This document shows positions 56,096 through 64,000 of a DNA stretch of 64,000 nt, one piece after another (within the stretch, counting starts at the first letter, position 1; the number at the start of each line of letters is the position of its first letter). The notes under the pieces were generated by a model. The model was not told the DNA's origin, did no database searches, and saw only the letters and a program-made list of their open reading frames with translations. The DNA comes from Ruegeria_C sp041537925 (lineage in GTDB: Bacteria; Pseudomonadota; Alphaproteobacteria; Rhodobacterales; Rhodobacteraceae). The translations under genes were made by a program, and so were the position numbers. The stretch is taken from the NCBI RefSeq assembly GCF_041537925.1, contig NZ_JBGOSH010000003.1, positions 248,001 to 312,000 of the forward strand. The letters are read 5' to 3'.

Positions 56096-57231
56096 GTTAT
56101 CTTGAACATAACGTCAAATCGACGCCGAGCGGGCTGCGAAAGATCTTGTTCATGAACTGGCCACTAACGCTGCTTTTGATCAGCGTCGCCTCGGTTGGGT
56201 TCCTGATGCTTTACTCGGTGGCGGGCGGCTCCTTCACGCCCTGGGCCGAGCCGCAGATGAAGCGGTTTGCGCTGGGTCTGGCGGTGATGATGATCGTGGC
56301 GATGGTGCCGATCTGGTTCTGGCGCAACATGTCGGTGGTGGCCTATCTGACCTCCATCGCGCTGCTATTTGCGGTGGAACTGGTCGGCACGGTGGGCATG
56401 GGCGCCCAGCGCTGGATCGATCTGGGCTTCATGCGGCTGCAGCCGTCTGAACTGATGAAGGTCACGCTGGTGATGCTGCTGGCCGCCTATTACGACTGGC
56501 TTCCGGCCAAGCGCACATCGCGGCCCATCTGGGTCATCCTGCCAGTCCTGCTGATCCTGTTTCCCACTTTCATGGTGCTGCGCCAGCCCGATCTTGGCAC
56601 CGCGATCCTGCTGCTGGCCGCGGGTGGCGCGATGATGTTCTTTGCCGGAGTCCACTGGGCCTATTTCGGTGCCGTGATAGCGGCGGGCGTGGGGCTGGTC
56701 GCTGCCGTGTTCAACAGCCGAGGAACCGATTGGCAATTGCTCAAGGACTACCAGTTTCGCCGGATCGACACTTTCCTTGACCCTTCAACCGACCCTCTTG
56801 GTGCGGGCTATCACATCACTCAGTCCAAGATCGCGTTGGGATCGGGCGGCTGGTCCGGGCGTGGCTTCATGCAGGGCACGCAATCACGGTTGAACTTCCT
56901 GCCCGAAAAGCATACCGATTTCATCTTCACCACCCTGGCCGAAGAATTCGGCTTTGTCGGCGGTTTCTCTCTGCTGGTGCTTTATGCGCTGATCATCATC
57001 TTTTGTGTCGCCACCGCGCTGGCCACGCGTGACCGGTTCTCGTCGCTGGTCACGCTGGGGATCGCGGTGAACTTCTTTTTGTTCTTTGCAGTGAACATGT
57101 CGATGGTGATGGGACTGGCGCCGGTGGTGGGCGTGCCCCTTCCGATGGTCAGTTATGGCGGTTCGGCCATGCTAGTGCTGCTGGCCGCCTTCGGACTTGT
57201 TCAAAGCGCCCATATTCACCGGGCCAGATAG
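56092..57231 (+). CDS. rodA: Peptidoglycan glycosyltransferase RodA
   Basis: 379 residues, a SEDS-family membrane protein with about ten helices. Conserved motifs include AQRWIDLGFMRLQPSELMK, RQPDLGTA and FLPEKHTDFIFTTLAEEFG; the catalytic Asp is probably in PEKHTDF. It polymerises lipid II glycan strands in the elongasome, with MrdA as its cross-linking partner. It is the last gene of the mre/rod operon; the next gene, ghrA, starts 14 bp later. Confidence 0.95.
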   Translation: MSYLEHNVKSTPSGLRKILFMNWPLTLLLISVASVGFLMLYSVAGGSFTPWAEPQMKRFALGLAVMMIVAMVPIWFWRNMSVVAYLTSIALLFAVELVGTVGMGAQRWIDLGFMRLQPSELMKVTLVMLLAAYYDWLPAKRTSRPIWVILPVLLILFPTFMVLRQPDLGTAILLLAAGGAMMFFAGVHWAYFGAVIAAGVGLVAAVFNSRGTDWQLLKDYQFRRIDTFLDPSTDPLGAGYHITQSKIALGSGGWSGRGFMQGTQSRLNFLPEKHTDFIFTTLAEEFGFVGGFSLLVLYALIIIFCVATALATRDRFSSLVTLGIAVNFFLFFAVNMSMVMGLAPVVGVPLPMVSYGGSAMLVLLAAFGLVQSAHIHRAR

Positions 57232-57245
57232 GAAAGAATGCGCTG

Positions 57246-58178
57246 ATGAGTGTCAATGTGCTGTTTTCCGCCCACGCGGATCGCTGGCCCCAATATCGCG
57301 AACTTCTGACCAGCGCCATTGCCGCCACCGACGTTGAGTTCCGCCTCGCCACCGATTTCGACCTCGCCGAGGTGGATTACGTCGTCTACGCGCCCAATAG
57401 CGGCCTCAGGGACTTCACGCCGTTTGCGCGCCTCAAGGCAGTGTTGAGCCTTTGGGCGGGTGTCGAGAGCATTGTCGGCAACCCGACCCTGACCGTCCCG
57501 CTGGCGCGGATGGTGGATCACGGCCTGCAACAGGGCATGACAGAATGGGTGACGGGCCATGTGTTACGACACCATTTGGGCATGGACCGCCACATCACCG
57601 GGCAGGATGGCATCTGGCGCACAGATGTGCCGCCGTTGGCCCCGGACCGCACTGTCTGCATACTGGGACTTGGCGAACTGGGTCAGGCCGCAGGCGAATC
57701 CTTGGCGAGCCTCGGCTTCAATGTCACCGGCTGGAGCCGCACCCCCAAGTCGATCCCCGGAGTGACCTGTTTCGACGGCGCGTCAGGTTTGCAAGCAGCG
57801 CTGGAAAGTGCCGAAATCCTCGTCCTGCTGCTGCCCGACACTCCCGCGACCACCAACATTCTCAATGCCGAAACATTTGCAAGGCTGCCGCGCGGGGCGG
57901 TGGTCATCAACCCCGGACGTGGCCCACTGATTGATGACGACGCACTGCTCGTCGCACTGGGAAGCGGCCACATCGCTCATGCAACGCTGGATGTGTTCCG
58001 GACCGAGCCGCTGCCCCCCGATCATCCCTATTGGTCGCACAAGCAGGTCACCGTCACCCCGCATATCGCGTCAGAAACCCGCCCGGAAACAGCGGTTCTC
58101 GCGATCGCCGAAAACATCCGCCGTGGCGAGGCGGGTGAGCCCTTCCTGCATCTGGTGGATCGCACCTTTGGGTACTGA
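57246..58178 (+). CDS. ghrA: Glyoxylate/hydroxypyruvate reductase A
   Basis: 310 residues, a D-2-hydroxyacid dehydrogenase of the GhrA type. The NAD(P)H-binding loop is GLGELGQAAGESL (about 140-152) with WSR after the second strand, suggesting NADPH preference. INPGRGPLIDDDAL and the catalytic His in TPHIASET are present. It reduces glyoxylate to glycolate and hydroxypyruvate to glycerate. The short gap to rodA allows read-through. Confidence 0.9.
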   Translation: MSVNVLFSAHADRWPQYRELLTSAIAATDVEFRLATDFDLAEVDYVVYAPNSGLRDFTPFARLKAVLSLWAGVESIVGNPTLTVPLARMVDHGLQQGMTEWVTGHVLRHHLGMDRHITGQDGIWRTDVPPLAPDRTVCILGLGELGQAAGESLASLGFNVTGWSRTPKSIPGVTCFDGASGLQAALESAEILVLLLPDTPATTNILNAETFARLPRGAVVINPGRGPLIDDDALLVALGSGHIAHATLDVFRTEPLPPDHPYWSHKQVTVTPHIASETRPETAVLAIAENIRRGEAGEPFLHLVDRTFGY

Positions 58179-58209
58179 GCACCCCCAGGTGGATTCGTTC
58201 CGCCGGGGC

Positions 58210-60222
58210 TTACGCCGCCAATCCGCGTCCCCTCAGCAGCGCCTCGACTCCCGGCAAGCGGCCCCGGAACGCGGTGTAAAGCTCTTCGGGTTCCTTCGAA
58301 CCGCCGGTGGAAAGGATATGCGCCTCAAGCGCGCTGGCGCGTTCCGGGTCGAACGCCCCGCCCGCCTCTTCGAAGGCGGCGAAGGCATCGGCATCCATCA
58401 CCTCTGACCACATATAGCTGTAATAGCCCGAGCTATAGCCGTCGCCGGCAAAGACATGGGCAAAATGCGGAGTGGCGTGGCGCATGCCGATCGCGGCAGG
58501 CATGCCGATCCCGGCCAGAACCTCGGCCTGCCGCGCCATCGGGTCCGAAGGGGCCGCCCGTTCGTGGAAGGCCAGATCGACCAGCGCCGAAGCGACATAT
58601 TCTACCGTCTGGAACCCCATGTCAAAATTTGCCGCCGCCAGCACCTTGTCCAGCAAGTCGTGCGGCATCGCAGCGCCGGTCTCGGCATGGGTGGCAAACT
58701 CTTCCAGCACCTCGGGCACTTCCAGCCAGTGTTCATAAAGCTGGCTGGGCAGTTCCACGAAATCGCGTGCCACCGAGGTGCCCGAAATACTCTCATAGGT
58801 CACATCCGACAGCATCTGGTGCAGCGCGTGGCCGAATTCGTGAAACAGCGTGCGCGCGTCGTCATAGCTCAGCAGCGCTGGTTCACCCTTGGCGAAATTG
58901 CACACATTGATCACCACTGGCGTCTGCGCTTTCGGAAACTTCGCCTGCGACCGCATCGCACTGCACCACGCTCCAGACCGCTTCGAACCGCGCGCGAAAT
59001 AGTCACCAATGAACACCGCCACATGCGCGCCATCGCGCGTCACCTCCCACGCTCGGCAGTCGGCGTGATAGAGCGGCACATCCAGCGGTGCAAATTCAAG
59101 ATCAAAGAGTCGATTGGCGCAGGCAAAGGCCGCCTCGATCATGCGGTCGAGCTGCAGGTAGGGCTTTAGCTCTGCCTCATCGAGATCATGCTCGGCCTTG
59201 CGGCGTTTCTCGGCATAGTAACGCCAATCCCATGCCGCGAGCGGACCGTTGACGCCGTCGGCCTGCATCATTGCGGTCAGCTTTTCTGCATCCGCATCGG
59301 CCTGTGCCTTGGCCGGGGTCCAGACCTGCATCAGCAAATCGCGCACCCGTTCAGGAGTACGCGCCATTTCGGTTTCCAGCTTGTAGGCGGCGAAACTGTC
59401 ATAGCCCAGCAAGTGCGCGCGTTCCTCGCGCAGTTTGAGAATCTCGGCGGCAATGCCGCGATTATCTGTTCCCCCGCCATTGGCCCCACGCGCCGCCCAG
59501 GCGCGATAGGCTTTTTCGCGCAGATCGCGGCGCGGTGAGAATTGCAGGAACGGCACGATCAGCGAGCGGGATAGCGTGACCACTGGGCCTGCAGCTTCTT
59601 TTTCAACCCCTGCTGCACGGGCGGCCTCGACCACGAAATCGGGCAATCCTTCGAGATCGTCTTCGGAAAGGTCGATGAACCACGCGCGCTCATCAGCGAG
59701 CAAGTTCTGGGTGAAGTCGGTGCCCAGCGTGGCAAGCCGCCGCTTGATCTCTTTCATCCGCGCCTCGGCCTCGCCTTCCAGCGCCGCACCGGCCCGGACA
59801 AACCCGCGGTGGGTCAACATCAGGACCCGCTGCTGCTCGTCGCTCAGGTTCAGGCTGTCGCGGGCCTCCCAGACGGCAGCGATGCGCCGGAAGAGGAGTT
59901 TGTTGCCCGAGATGTCCGCAAAATGCGCCGCCAGACGGGGTGAGAAATCACGCTGCAATGCTTCGCGCGCCGGGTTGCTGTCAGCACCCGCAACCGTGAA
60001 AAACACTGACAGAACCTTGTCGATATCCGCGCCTGCCGCTTCCATCGCTTCGACGGTATTGGCGAAATCGGGGGTATCGGGGTTGCTGGCAATGCGGTCG
60101 ATCTCGGCGTTATGAGCCGCAATTGCACGGTCCAGCGCGGGGGCAAAATCGTCATCCGAGATCGTATCGAAAGGTGCGATAGCAAAGGGCGTGGCCCAGT
60201 CGACGAGGATCGGGTTTGTCAT
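58210..60222 (-). CDS. M3 family oligopeptidase (Dcp/PrlC-like)
   Basis: 670 residues with AAGGAG before the start. The zinc motif H-E-x2-H is in LFHEFGHALHQML, followed by the downstream Glu helix and the M3 fold; the rest is helical. It is a soluble, probably cytoplasmic thermolysin-like peptidase that cleaves oligopeptides, including signal peptide remnants in PrlC. The length fits Dcp/OpdA. Convergent with ghrA (31-bp gap). Confidence 0.92.
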   Translation of the reverse strand: MTNPILVDWATPFAIAPFDTISDDDFAPALDRAIAAHNAEIDRIASNPDTPDFANTVEAMEAAGADIDKVLSVFFTVAGADSNPAREALQRDFSPRLAAHFADISGNKLLFRRIAAVWEARDSLNLSDEQQRVLMLTHRGFVRAGAALEGEAEARMKEIKRRLATLGTDFTQNLLADERAWFIDLSEDDLEGLPDFVVEAARAAGVEKEAAGPVVTLSRSLIVPFLQFSPRRDLREKAYRAWAARGANGGGTDNRGIAAEILKLREERAHLLGYDSFAAYKLETEMARTPERVRDLLMQVWTPAKAQADADAEKLTAMMQADGVNGPLAAWDWRYYAEKRRKAEHDLDEAELKPYLQLDRMIEAAFACANRLFDLEFAPLDVPLYHADCRAWEVTRDGAHVAVFIGDYFARGSKRSGAWCSAMRSQAKFPKAQTPVVINVCNFAKGEPALLSYDDARTLFHEFGHALHQMLSDVTYESISGTSVARDFVELPSQLYEHWLEVPEVLEEFATHAETGAAMPHDLLDKVLAAANFDMGFQTVEYVASALVDLAFHERAAPSDPMARQAEVLAGIGMPAAIGMRHATPHFAHVFAGDGYSSGYYSYMWSEVMDADAFAAFEEAGGAFDPERASALEAHILSTGGSKEPEELYTAFRGRLPGVEALLRGRGLAA

Positions 60223-60258
60223 GCATGTCTCCTTTGCGGGTCAAGCTAGGCGCGCGGA

Positions 60259-61317
60259 TCAGGATGGTCCAGTGTGAGGCGCTCCGCAGATCGGGCAATC
60301 GTCGCGCTTTTTCAGCACGATCTTGCGTGTCTCGCCATAAAGTCCGTCATAAATGAGCATTTCGCCGCGCAGGGGTGCGCCTGCCCCGGTGATCACCTTG
60401 ATCGTCTCCAGCGCCATCATTGAGCCAATAACCCCCGGCAATGGTCCGATCACCCCTGCCTCGGCGCAGGAGGGAGCGAGACCAGCTGCCGGCGCCTCGG
60501 GAAAGATACATTGATAACAGGGGCCGGCATATTGCGGATCGAAAACACTGATCTGACCTTCCCATTGCGACAACGCGCCTGAGATCAGAGGCTTTTTCTG
60601 CGCCACGGCGACGCGATTGGCCAGATAGCGGGTGTCGAAATTATCGGTGCCGTCGAGGATCAGATCGTAATCTGCGAACAGGTCTGCCACGATCTCCTCT
60701 GTCAGGCGGCGGTGATAGGGGCGTACCACCACTTTGGGGTTCTGCGCCTCCATCGCCTTTTGTGCCGAAAACACTTTCGGAATTCCGATATCGGCGTCCC
60801 GGTGGATCACCTGCCGCTGCAGGTTGGCGTTCTCCACGACGTCGTCATCAATCACGCCGATGGTCCCCGCGCCCGCCGCCGCCAGGTATTGCAGCGCGGG
60901 CGCACCCAGCCCGCCTGCACCGATGACCAGCACCCGTGCCTGTTTCAGCCGCTTCTGCCCCGGTCCACCAAGTTCTCGCAGAACGATATGGCGGGCATAG
61001 CGCTCCAACTCGGTGCCCGAAAACGCCCCACCCGGCTTTGCAGGCAACTCGGTTTCTGCCTTCACGACCTTGGCCCGCATGCCCGAAACGAAACGGCCAT
61101 AGAGCACCGCCACCACGCCGAACCCCGCAAGCAGCAGCCAGAGCGCGGGTGACGTTCCAGTCATCGCACGCACCGGGTGCCCGACCGGCAGCAGAAGCTG
61201 CAGGCAGAGCACCACCAGAAACAGACCCGCGACGACACGGATCCGGTTCCGCCGGGGCACATCCAGCATCCATCCCAAACCCCAGAGCGCCGCCGCGAGG
61301 GCAAAAACCAGCAGCAT
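60259..61317 (-). CDS. Membrane-anchored HesA/MoeB/ThiF-type adenylyltransferase
   Basis: 352 residues. The first 80 or so include three hydrophobic segments (about 3-18, 25-48, 58-75), unlike normal MoeB. Residues about 100-340 form the E1-like domain: nucleotide loop GAGGLGAPALQYLA, R-finger region QRQVIH, DGTDNFDTRYLAN, active-site Cys in AGPCYQCIFPE and a C-terminal zinc pair CPICG. It activates a small ubiquitin-like sulfur carrier by adenylation, possibly for molybdopterin or thiamine. Its ATG shares a base with the dut stop (TGATG). Confidence 0.88.
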   Translation of the reverse strand: MLLVFALAAALWGLGWMLDVPRRNRIRVVAGLFLVVLCLQLLLPVGHPVRAMTGTSPALWLLLAGFGVVAVLYGRFVSGMRAKVVKAETELPAKPGGAFSGTELERYARHIVLRELGGPGQKRLKQARVLVIGAGGLGAPALQYLAAAGAGTIGVIDDDVVENANLQRQVIHRDADIGIPKVFSAQKAMEAQNPKVVVRPYHRRLTEEIVADLFADYDLILDGTDNFDTRYLANRVAVAQKKPLISGALSQWEGQISVFDPQYAGPCYQCIFPEAPAAGLAPSCAEAGVIGPLPGVIGSMMALETIKVITGAGAPLRGEMLIYDGLYGETRKIVLKKRDDCPICGAPHTGPS

Positions 61318-61772
61318 CAGGCAGTTCCAGTCGACCCGAACCCGCCGGCACCACGCCCGGTGTCAGACAGGCCATCGACTAGATCGAACCGCGCCTGCAC
61401 AACCGGGGCCACGACAAGTTGTGCGATGCGGTCGCCATGAGTGATCTCGAATGCCTCGGTTCCGGCGTTCATCATGATCACCCCCAACGGACCGCGATAG
61501 TCGCTGTCGATGGTTCCGGGCGTATTGGGCAGGGTAATGCCGTATTTCAGGGCCAGCCCCGAACGTGGGCGAATCTGAACCTCATAGCCAGCGGGGATCT
61601 CAACGCGCAGCCCCGTGGGCACCAGCGCCCGCGATCCCGGCTCCAGCACAATCGATCCGCGGTCGGGCAGGCTGGCGCGCAGATCCGCGCCCGCCGAGCC
61701 GGTGGTTTCGTAGCTGGGCAGTGGAACCAAAGCGTCGGCCCCCTCTTCGCGGATCACCCGAATGGATAACAT
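61317..61772 (-). CDS. dut: Deoxyuridine 5'-triphosphate nucleotidohydrolase
   Basis: 151 residues from ATG 61772, six nt from GGGAGAG; an upstream ATG at 61778 sits directly on the Shine-Dalgarno. All five dUTPase motifs are seen, including GSAGADLRA, RPRSGLALKYG, TIDSDYRGPLGV and the C-terminal GRGAGGFGSTG flap. It hydrolyses dUTP to dUMP and pyrophosphate. Its stop and the HesA start overlap, so the two are coupled. Confidence 0.95.
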   Translation of the reverse strand: MLSIRVIREEGADALVPLPSYETTGSAGADLRASLPDRGSIVLEPGSRALVPTGLRVEIPAGYEVQIRPRSGLALKYGITLPNTPGTIDSDYRGPLGVIMMNAGTEAFEITHGDRIAQLVVAPVVQARFDLVDGLSDTGRGAGGFGSTGTA

Positions 61773-61787
61773 GGACATCTCTCCCCT

Positions 61788-62984
61788 TCAGTCGGCCAGC
61801 GCATCCGCGATGCGGCGTGCGAGTTTCTGTGCCACCACATCTTTCGGCATGCGCGGCCATTCTTCGGCACCGTCATCGGTGATCAGGATCACGGCGTTTT
61901 CGTGACCGCCCATGATGCCGGTTGCCGGGCTGACATCATTGGCCACGATCCAGTCGCAGCCCTTGCGTGTCCGCTTGGACGTGGCATTCGACATCACATC
62001 TTCGGTTTCAGCGGCAAAGCCCACAACAAGCGGTGGTCGGTCTTCTTCCAGATGCGACACGGTCTTGAGAATGTCGGGGTTCTCCGCAAATTCCAGCGCG
62101 GGCACACCATCGCGGGTCTTCTTGAGCTTGCGGTCCGAGGCGCTGGTCACCCGCCAGTCGGCGACGGCGGCAGTGAACACGCCCGCATCGACTGGCAGCG
62201 CCGCCTTGACCACCGAGGCCATGTTGCGTGCCGTCTCGACCCGGATCACCTCGACCCCTTCGGGAGGCGGAACGCTGGCCGGGCCCGTGACGAACACCAC
62301 TTCGGCCCCCAGCGCCGCCAGTGCCCGGGCAACTGCCGTGCCCTGCGCGCCGGAGGAACGGTTGGCGATGTAACGCACCGGGTCGATGGGTTCATGGGTT
62401 GGGCCAGAGGTGACGAGAATTCGCCTGCCCGCCAGTGGCTTGTCGCCCAACACGCTGTCGATTGCCGAGAGTATCTCGGCGGGTTCGGCCATCCGCCCCG
62501 GCCCGAACTCACCGCAGGCCATGTCGCCATCGTTGGGCCCGACAAAGCGAACTCCGTCGGCGGCAAGCTGCGCCCGGTTCCGCTCGGTCGCCGGATGGGC
62601 CCACATCCGCACGTTCATCGCAGGCGCGATCAGCACCGGCGTGTCGGTGGCCAAGAGCAGGGTCGAGGCCAGGTCATTGGCCAAACCACCCGCCATCTTG
62701 GCCATCAGATCAGCTGTGGCGGGGGCTACCACCACCAGATCGGCAGCGCGCGACAGCTGGATATGGCCCATTTCAGCCTCGTCGGTCAGATCAAAGAGAT
62801 CGCGATAGACCTTCTCACCGGTCAGGGCGGACAGCGACAGCGGTGTGACAAATTCCTCGGCCGCGCGGGTCAGCACCGGCGTTACCGAAGCCCCGCGCTC
62901 GCGCAGACGCCGGATCAGTTCCAGCACCTTGTAGGCGGCGATACCACCCCCGATGATCAGCAGGATTTTCTTGGATGCCAGCAT
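61788..62984 (-). CDS. coaBC: Phosphopantothenoylcysteine decarboxylase/synthetase
   Basis: 398 residues from ATG 62984 with GAGAGG upstream. The N-terminal flavin domain (about 1-180) has GGGIAAYKVLELIRRL, the catalytic His in MGHIQLSRAADL, PAMNVRMWAHP and ACGEFGPGRMAEP. The C-terminal synthetase has VTSGPTHEPIDPVRYIANRS and VVGFAAETED. It converts phosphopantothenate plus cysteine to phosphopantetheine for CoA. It is 16 bp upstream of dut. Confidence 0.95.
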   Translation of the reverse strand: MLASKKILLIIGGGIAAYKVLELIRRLRERGASVTPVLTRAAEEFVTPLSLSALTGEKVYRDLFDLTDEAEMGHIQLSRAADLVVVAPATADLMAKMAGGLANDLASTLLLATDTPVLIAPAMNVRMWAHPATERNRAQLAADGVRFVGPNDGDMACGEFGPGRMAEPAEILSAIDSVLGDKPLAGRRILVTSGPTHEPIDPVRYIANRSSGAQGTAVARALAALGAEVVFVTGPASVPPPEGVEVIRVETARNMASVVKAALPVDAGVFTAAVADWRVTSASDRKLKKTRDGVPALEFAENPDILKTVSHLEEDRPPLVVGFAAETEDVMSNATSKRTRKGCDWIVANDVSPATGIMGGHENAVILITDDGAEEWPRMPKDVVAQKLARRIADALAD

Positions 62985-63065
62985 CACGGCCTCTCGAGGT
63001 TCAAAAATTGCGCCAACACTAGGCATGCGGGCCAAATTTCGCCAGAGCCGAATCCACCTGTGGGA

Positions 63066-63887
63066 TCACTCAAAAGTCTTGCAGGGATCCTCGCGCTCGG
63101 CGGGGGGGCTGTCGATCACAGCATCAAAATCGCCATCGAGCCTGCCATCCTCGGACTGACCCAAAACAAAGACATTCACACCGGGCCGCCTGCGGGCAAG
63201 ATAGACCGGGATGCCGCGGTCCTTGCGGGCGTGCCCGTTGCCGGTAATCACCACCACCGGTGCGCCATCATCGTCTAGCGCCTCAATCGTGGCGCGGGCC
63301 AGCACAGCGTCGCGCAGACGCTGTACTTCGACCATCTGTGGCAACATCTCTTCGGGCAGCGCCTCGCAATGGGCGGCGTGCTGATCGGCGATCCGGGCCG
63401 CCTGCTCCTCAGGCGGCAAGGGCACAGTCAGACCATAGCGCGCGGCATCCGCGCCCAGCGCAACAGCCGCGCCGCGCTCCATTGCGCTATGTGCCGCGAC
63501 CCGCGGCACCAGCGCCCCGTGCAGCGGCGCATCTGGGGCGGCGCGGAATATGTCCAGATACATCGCGAGCGGCGGCCAGCCCAATTCCTCCCATTTCAAC
63601 TCGATCGCCAGCTTCTGTTCGTCGGAAATGAGGTTGCGGTTAACCCGCACAGCCCCTTCGGCGGTCAGCATCTCCCACACCACCGCATTGGGCTGCAATG
63701 CGCGCACCGCCTCGGCCTGTATCTGGTGGTGGCGAGGATTGTCGTGAAACTCGCCCAGAATCACCACATCGGCCTGTTTCATCCGATCCAGTATGTCCTG
63801 GGGGATCAGGTCAGACGCAAAAGCCGCCCGAAACGGGGCGGCCAGGATTACGGCAACGGCAACAAGCCAAACAAACGCATGTCTCAT
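63066..63887 (-). CDS. ChaN-family (heme-binding uptake, Tiki superfamily) protein
   Basis: 273 residues with a signal peptide (about 1-24, ending AAFA). The ChaN core is seen: VVILGEFHDNPRHHQ, VVWEML, HSAMERGAAVALG, DQHAAHC and VVVITGNGHARKDRGIP. ChaN proteins bind heme and are tied to iron uptake; the EFHDN and GNGHAR motifs also match the Tiki/TraB fold. It is not clearly a lipoprotein here. Its start overlaps the stop of rpoH (ATGA). Confidence 0.87.
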   Translation of the reverse strand: MRHAFVWLVAVAVILAAPFRAAFASDLIPQDILDRMKQADVVILGEFHDNPRHHQIQAEAVRALQPNAVVWEMLTAEGAVRVNRNLISDEQKLAIELKWEELGWPPLAMYLDIFRAAPDAPLHGALVPRVAAHSAMERGAAVALGADAARYGLTVPLPPEEQAARIADQHAAHCEALPEEMLPQMVEVQRLRDAVLARATIEALDDDGAPVVVITGNGHARKDRGIPVYLARRRPGVNVFVLGQSEDGRLDGDFDAVIDSPPAEREDPCKTFE

Positions 63888-64000
63888 GCCAGCAAGTCTT
63901 GCACCTCTCTGGACTGCGCTTCAAGGCTCTTGCGCATCTTCTGGAACGCCGCCGCCTCAAGCTGACGAATACGCTCCTTGGACAGGCCAAGTTCCTGTCC
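63884..64000 (-). CDS. rpoH: Sigma-32 (RpoH) C-terminal part, 5' end outside window
   Basis: The last 38 codons read GQELGLSKERIRQLEAAAF, then QKMRKSLEA. This is sigma region 4.2, the -35-recognising helix-turn-helix of alphaproteobacterial heat-shock sigma factor RpoH. The stop TGA (63886-63884) overlaps the ChaN-family start by 4 bp, so the heat-shock sigma gene and the ChaN gene are translationally coupled. Confidence 0.88.
   Translation of the reverse strand, partial: GQELGLSKERIRQLEAAAFQKMRKSLEAQSREVQDLLA

Noticed and set aside
61902..63278. 458-codon open frame opposite coaBC
   Set aside because: coaBC is unmistakable and the antisense product has no domain.

Overview
The window is about 64 kb of alphaproteobacterial chromosome, most likely from the marine Roseobacter group (Rhodobacteraceae). 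The evidence is the rRNA operon order 16S-tRNA-Ile-tRNA-Ala-23S-5S-tRNA-fMet, a 23S gene with Rhodobacter-type internal insertions, a class I lysyl-tRNA synthetase, a CuyA-like enzyme, DUF5665/ChaN/RpoH-type neighbours, and GC-rich coding sequence. No genus is claimed.

Region 1 (1-11 kb) is accessory in character. It holds the 5' part of a molybdopterin oxidoreductase (continuing off the left edge), a LysR regulator divergent from an ArsP/DUF318-type permease, a non-coding stretch with three 21-bp repeats, a secreted SYLF protein, a decayed IS5/IS427 transposase, a two-TM potassium channel, and a PerM (AI-2E) - HlyD - DUF2955 efflux-like operon.

Region 2 (10.5-18.8 kb) is a metabolic island. 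A betaine-type ABC transporter operon (binding protein, ATPase, permease) ends in a translationally coupled alpha/beta hydrolase. Next to it are a LysR gene, a PLP enzyme of the D-cysteine desulfhydrase / L-cysteate sulfo-lyase family coupled to an aspartate/glutamate-type racemase, and a divergent LysR gene. The layout suggests uptake and catabolism of a small zwitterionic or sulfonated compound.

Region 3 (18.8-28 kb) is the rRNA operon on the minus strand with flanking AT-rich genes. Nine copies of a roughly 24-30-nt imperfect hairpin with covarying stems sit in its spacers, in the 23S leader and trailer, and inside a 23S intervening sequence. A diverged, non-canonical tRNA-fMet relic lies about 1 kb beyond the real tRNA-fMet within a segmental duplication. 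A 125-nt G-free tract lies upstream of the rRNA promoter.

Region 4 (28-64 kb) is mostly housekeeping. It contains DUF5665, a universal stress protein, an ABM monooxygenase, an orphan ParA, a beta-helix protein, lysK, TerB, dacB, nadD, ettA, nadE, an 18-repeat MORN protein, an SDR, leuA with a Leu-rich leader peptide and alternative RNA hairpins, a class III cyclase, cpdB, the complete elongasome operon mreB-mreC-mreD-mrdA(PBP2)-rodA, ghrA, an M3 oligopeptidase, a membrane-anchored HesA/MoeB protein, dut, coaBC, a ChaN-like protein and the 3' end of rpoH at the right edge. Functionally this region joins cell-wall elongation and remodelling (mre/rod, DacB), NAD and CoA synthesis, leucine synthesis and heat-shock control.
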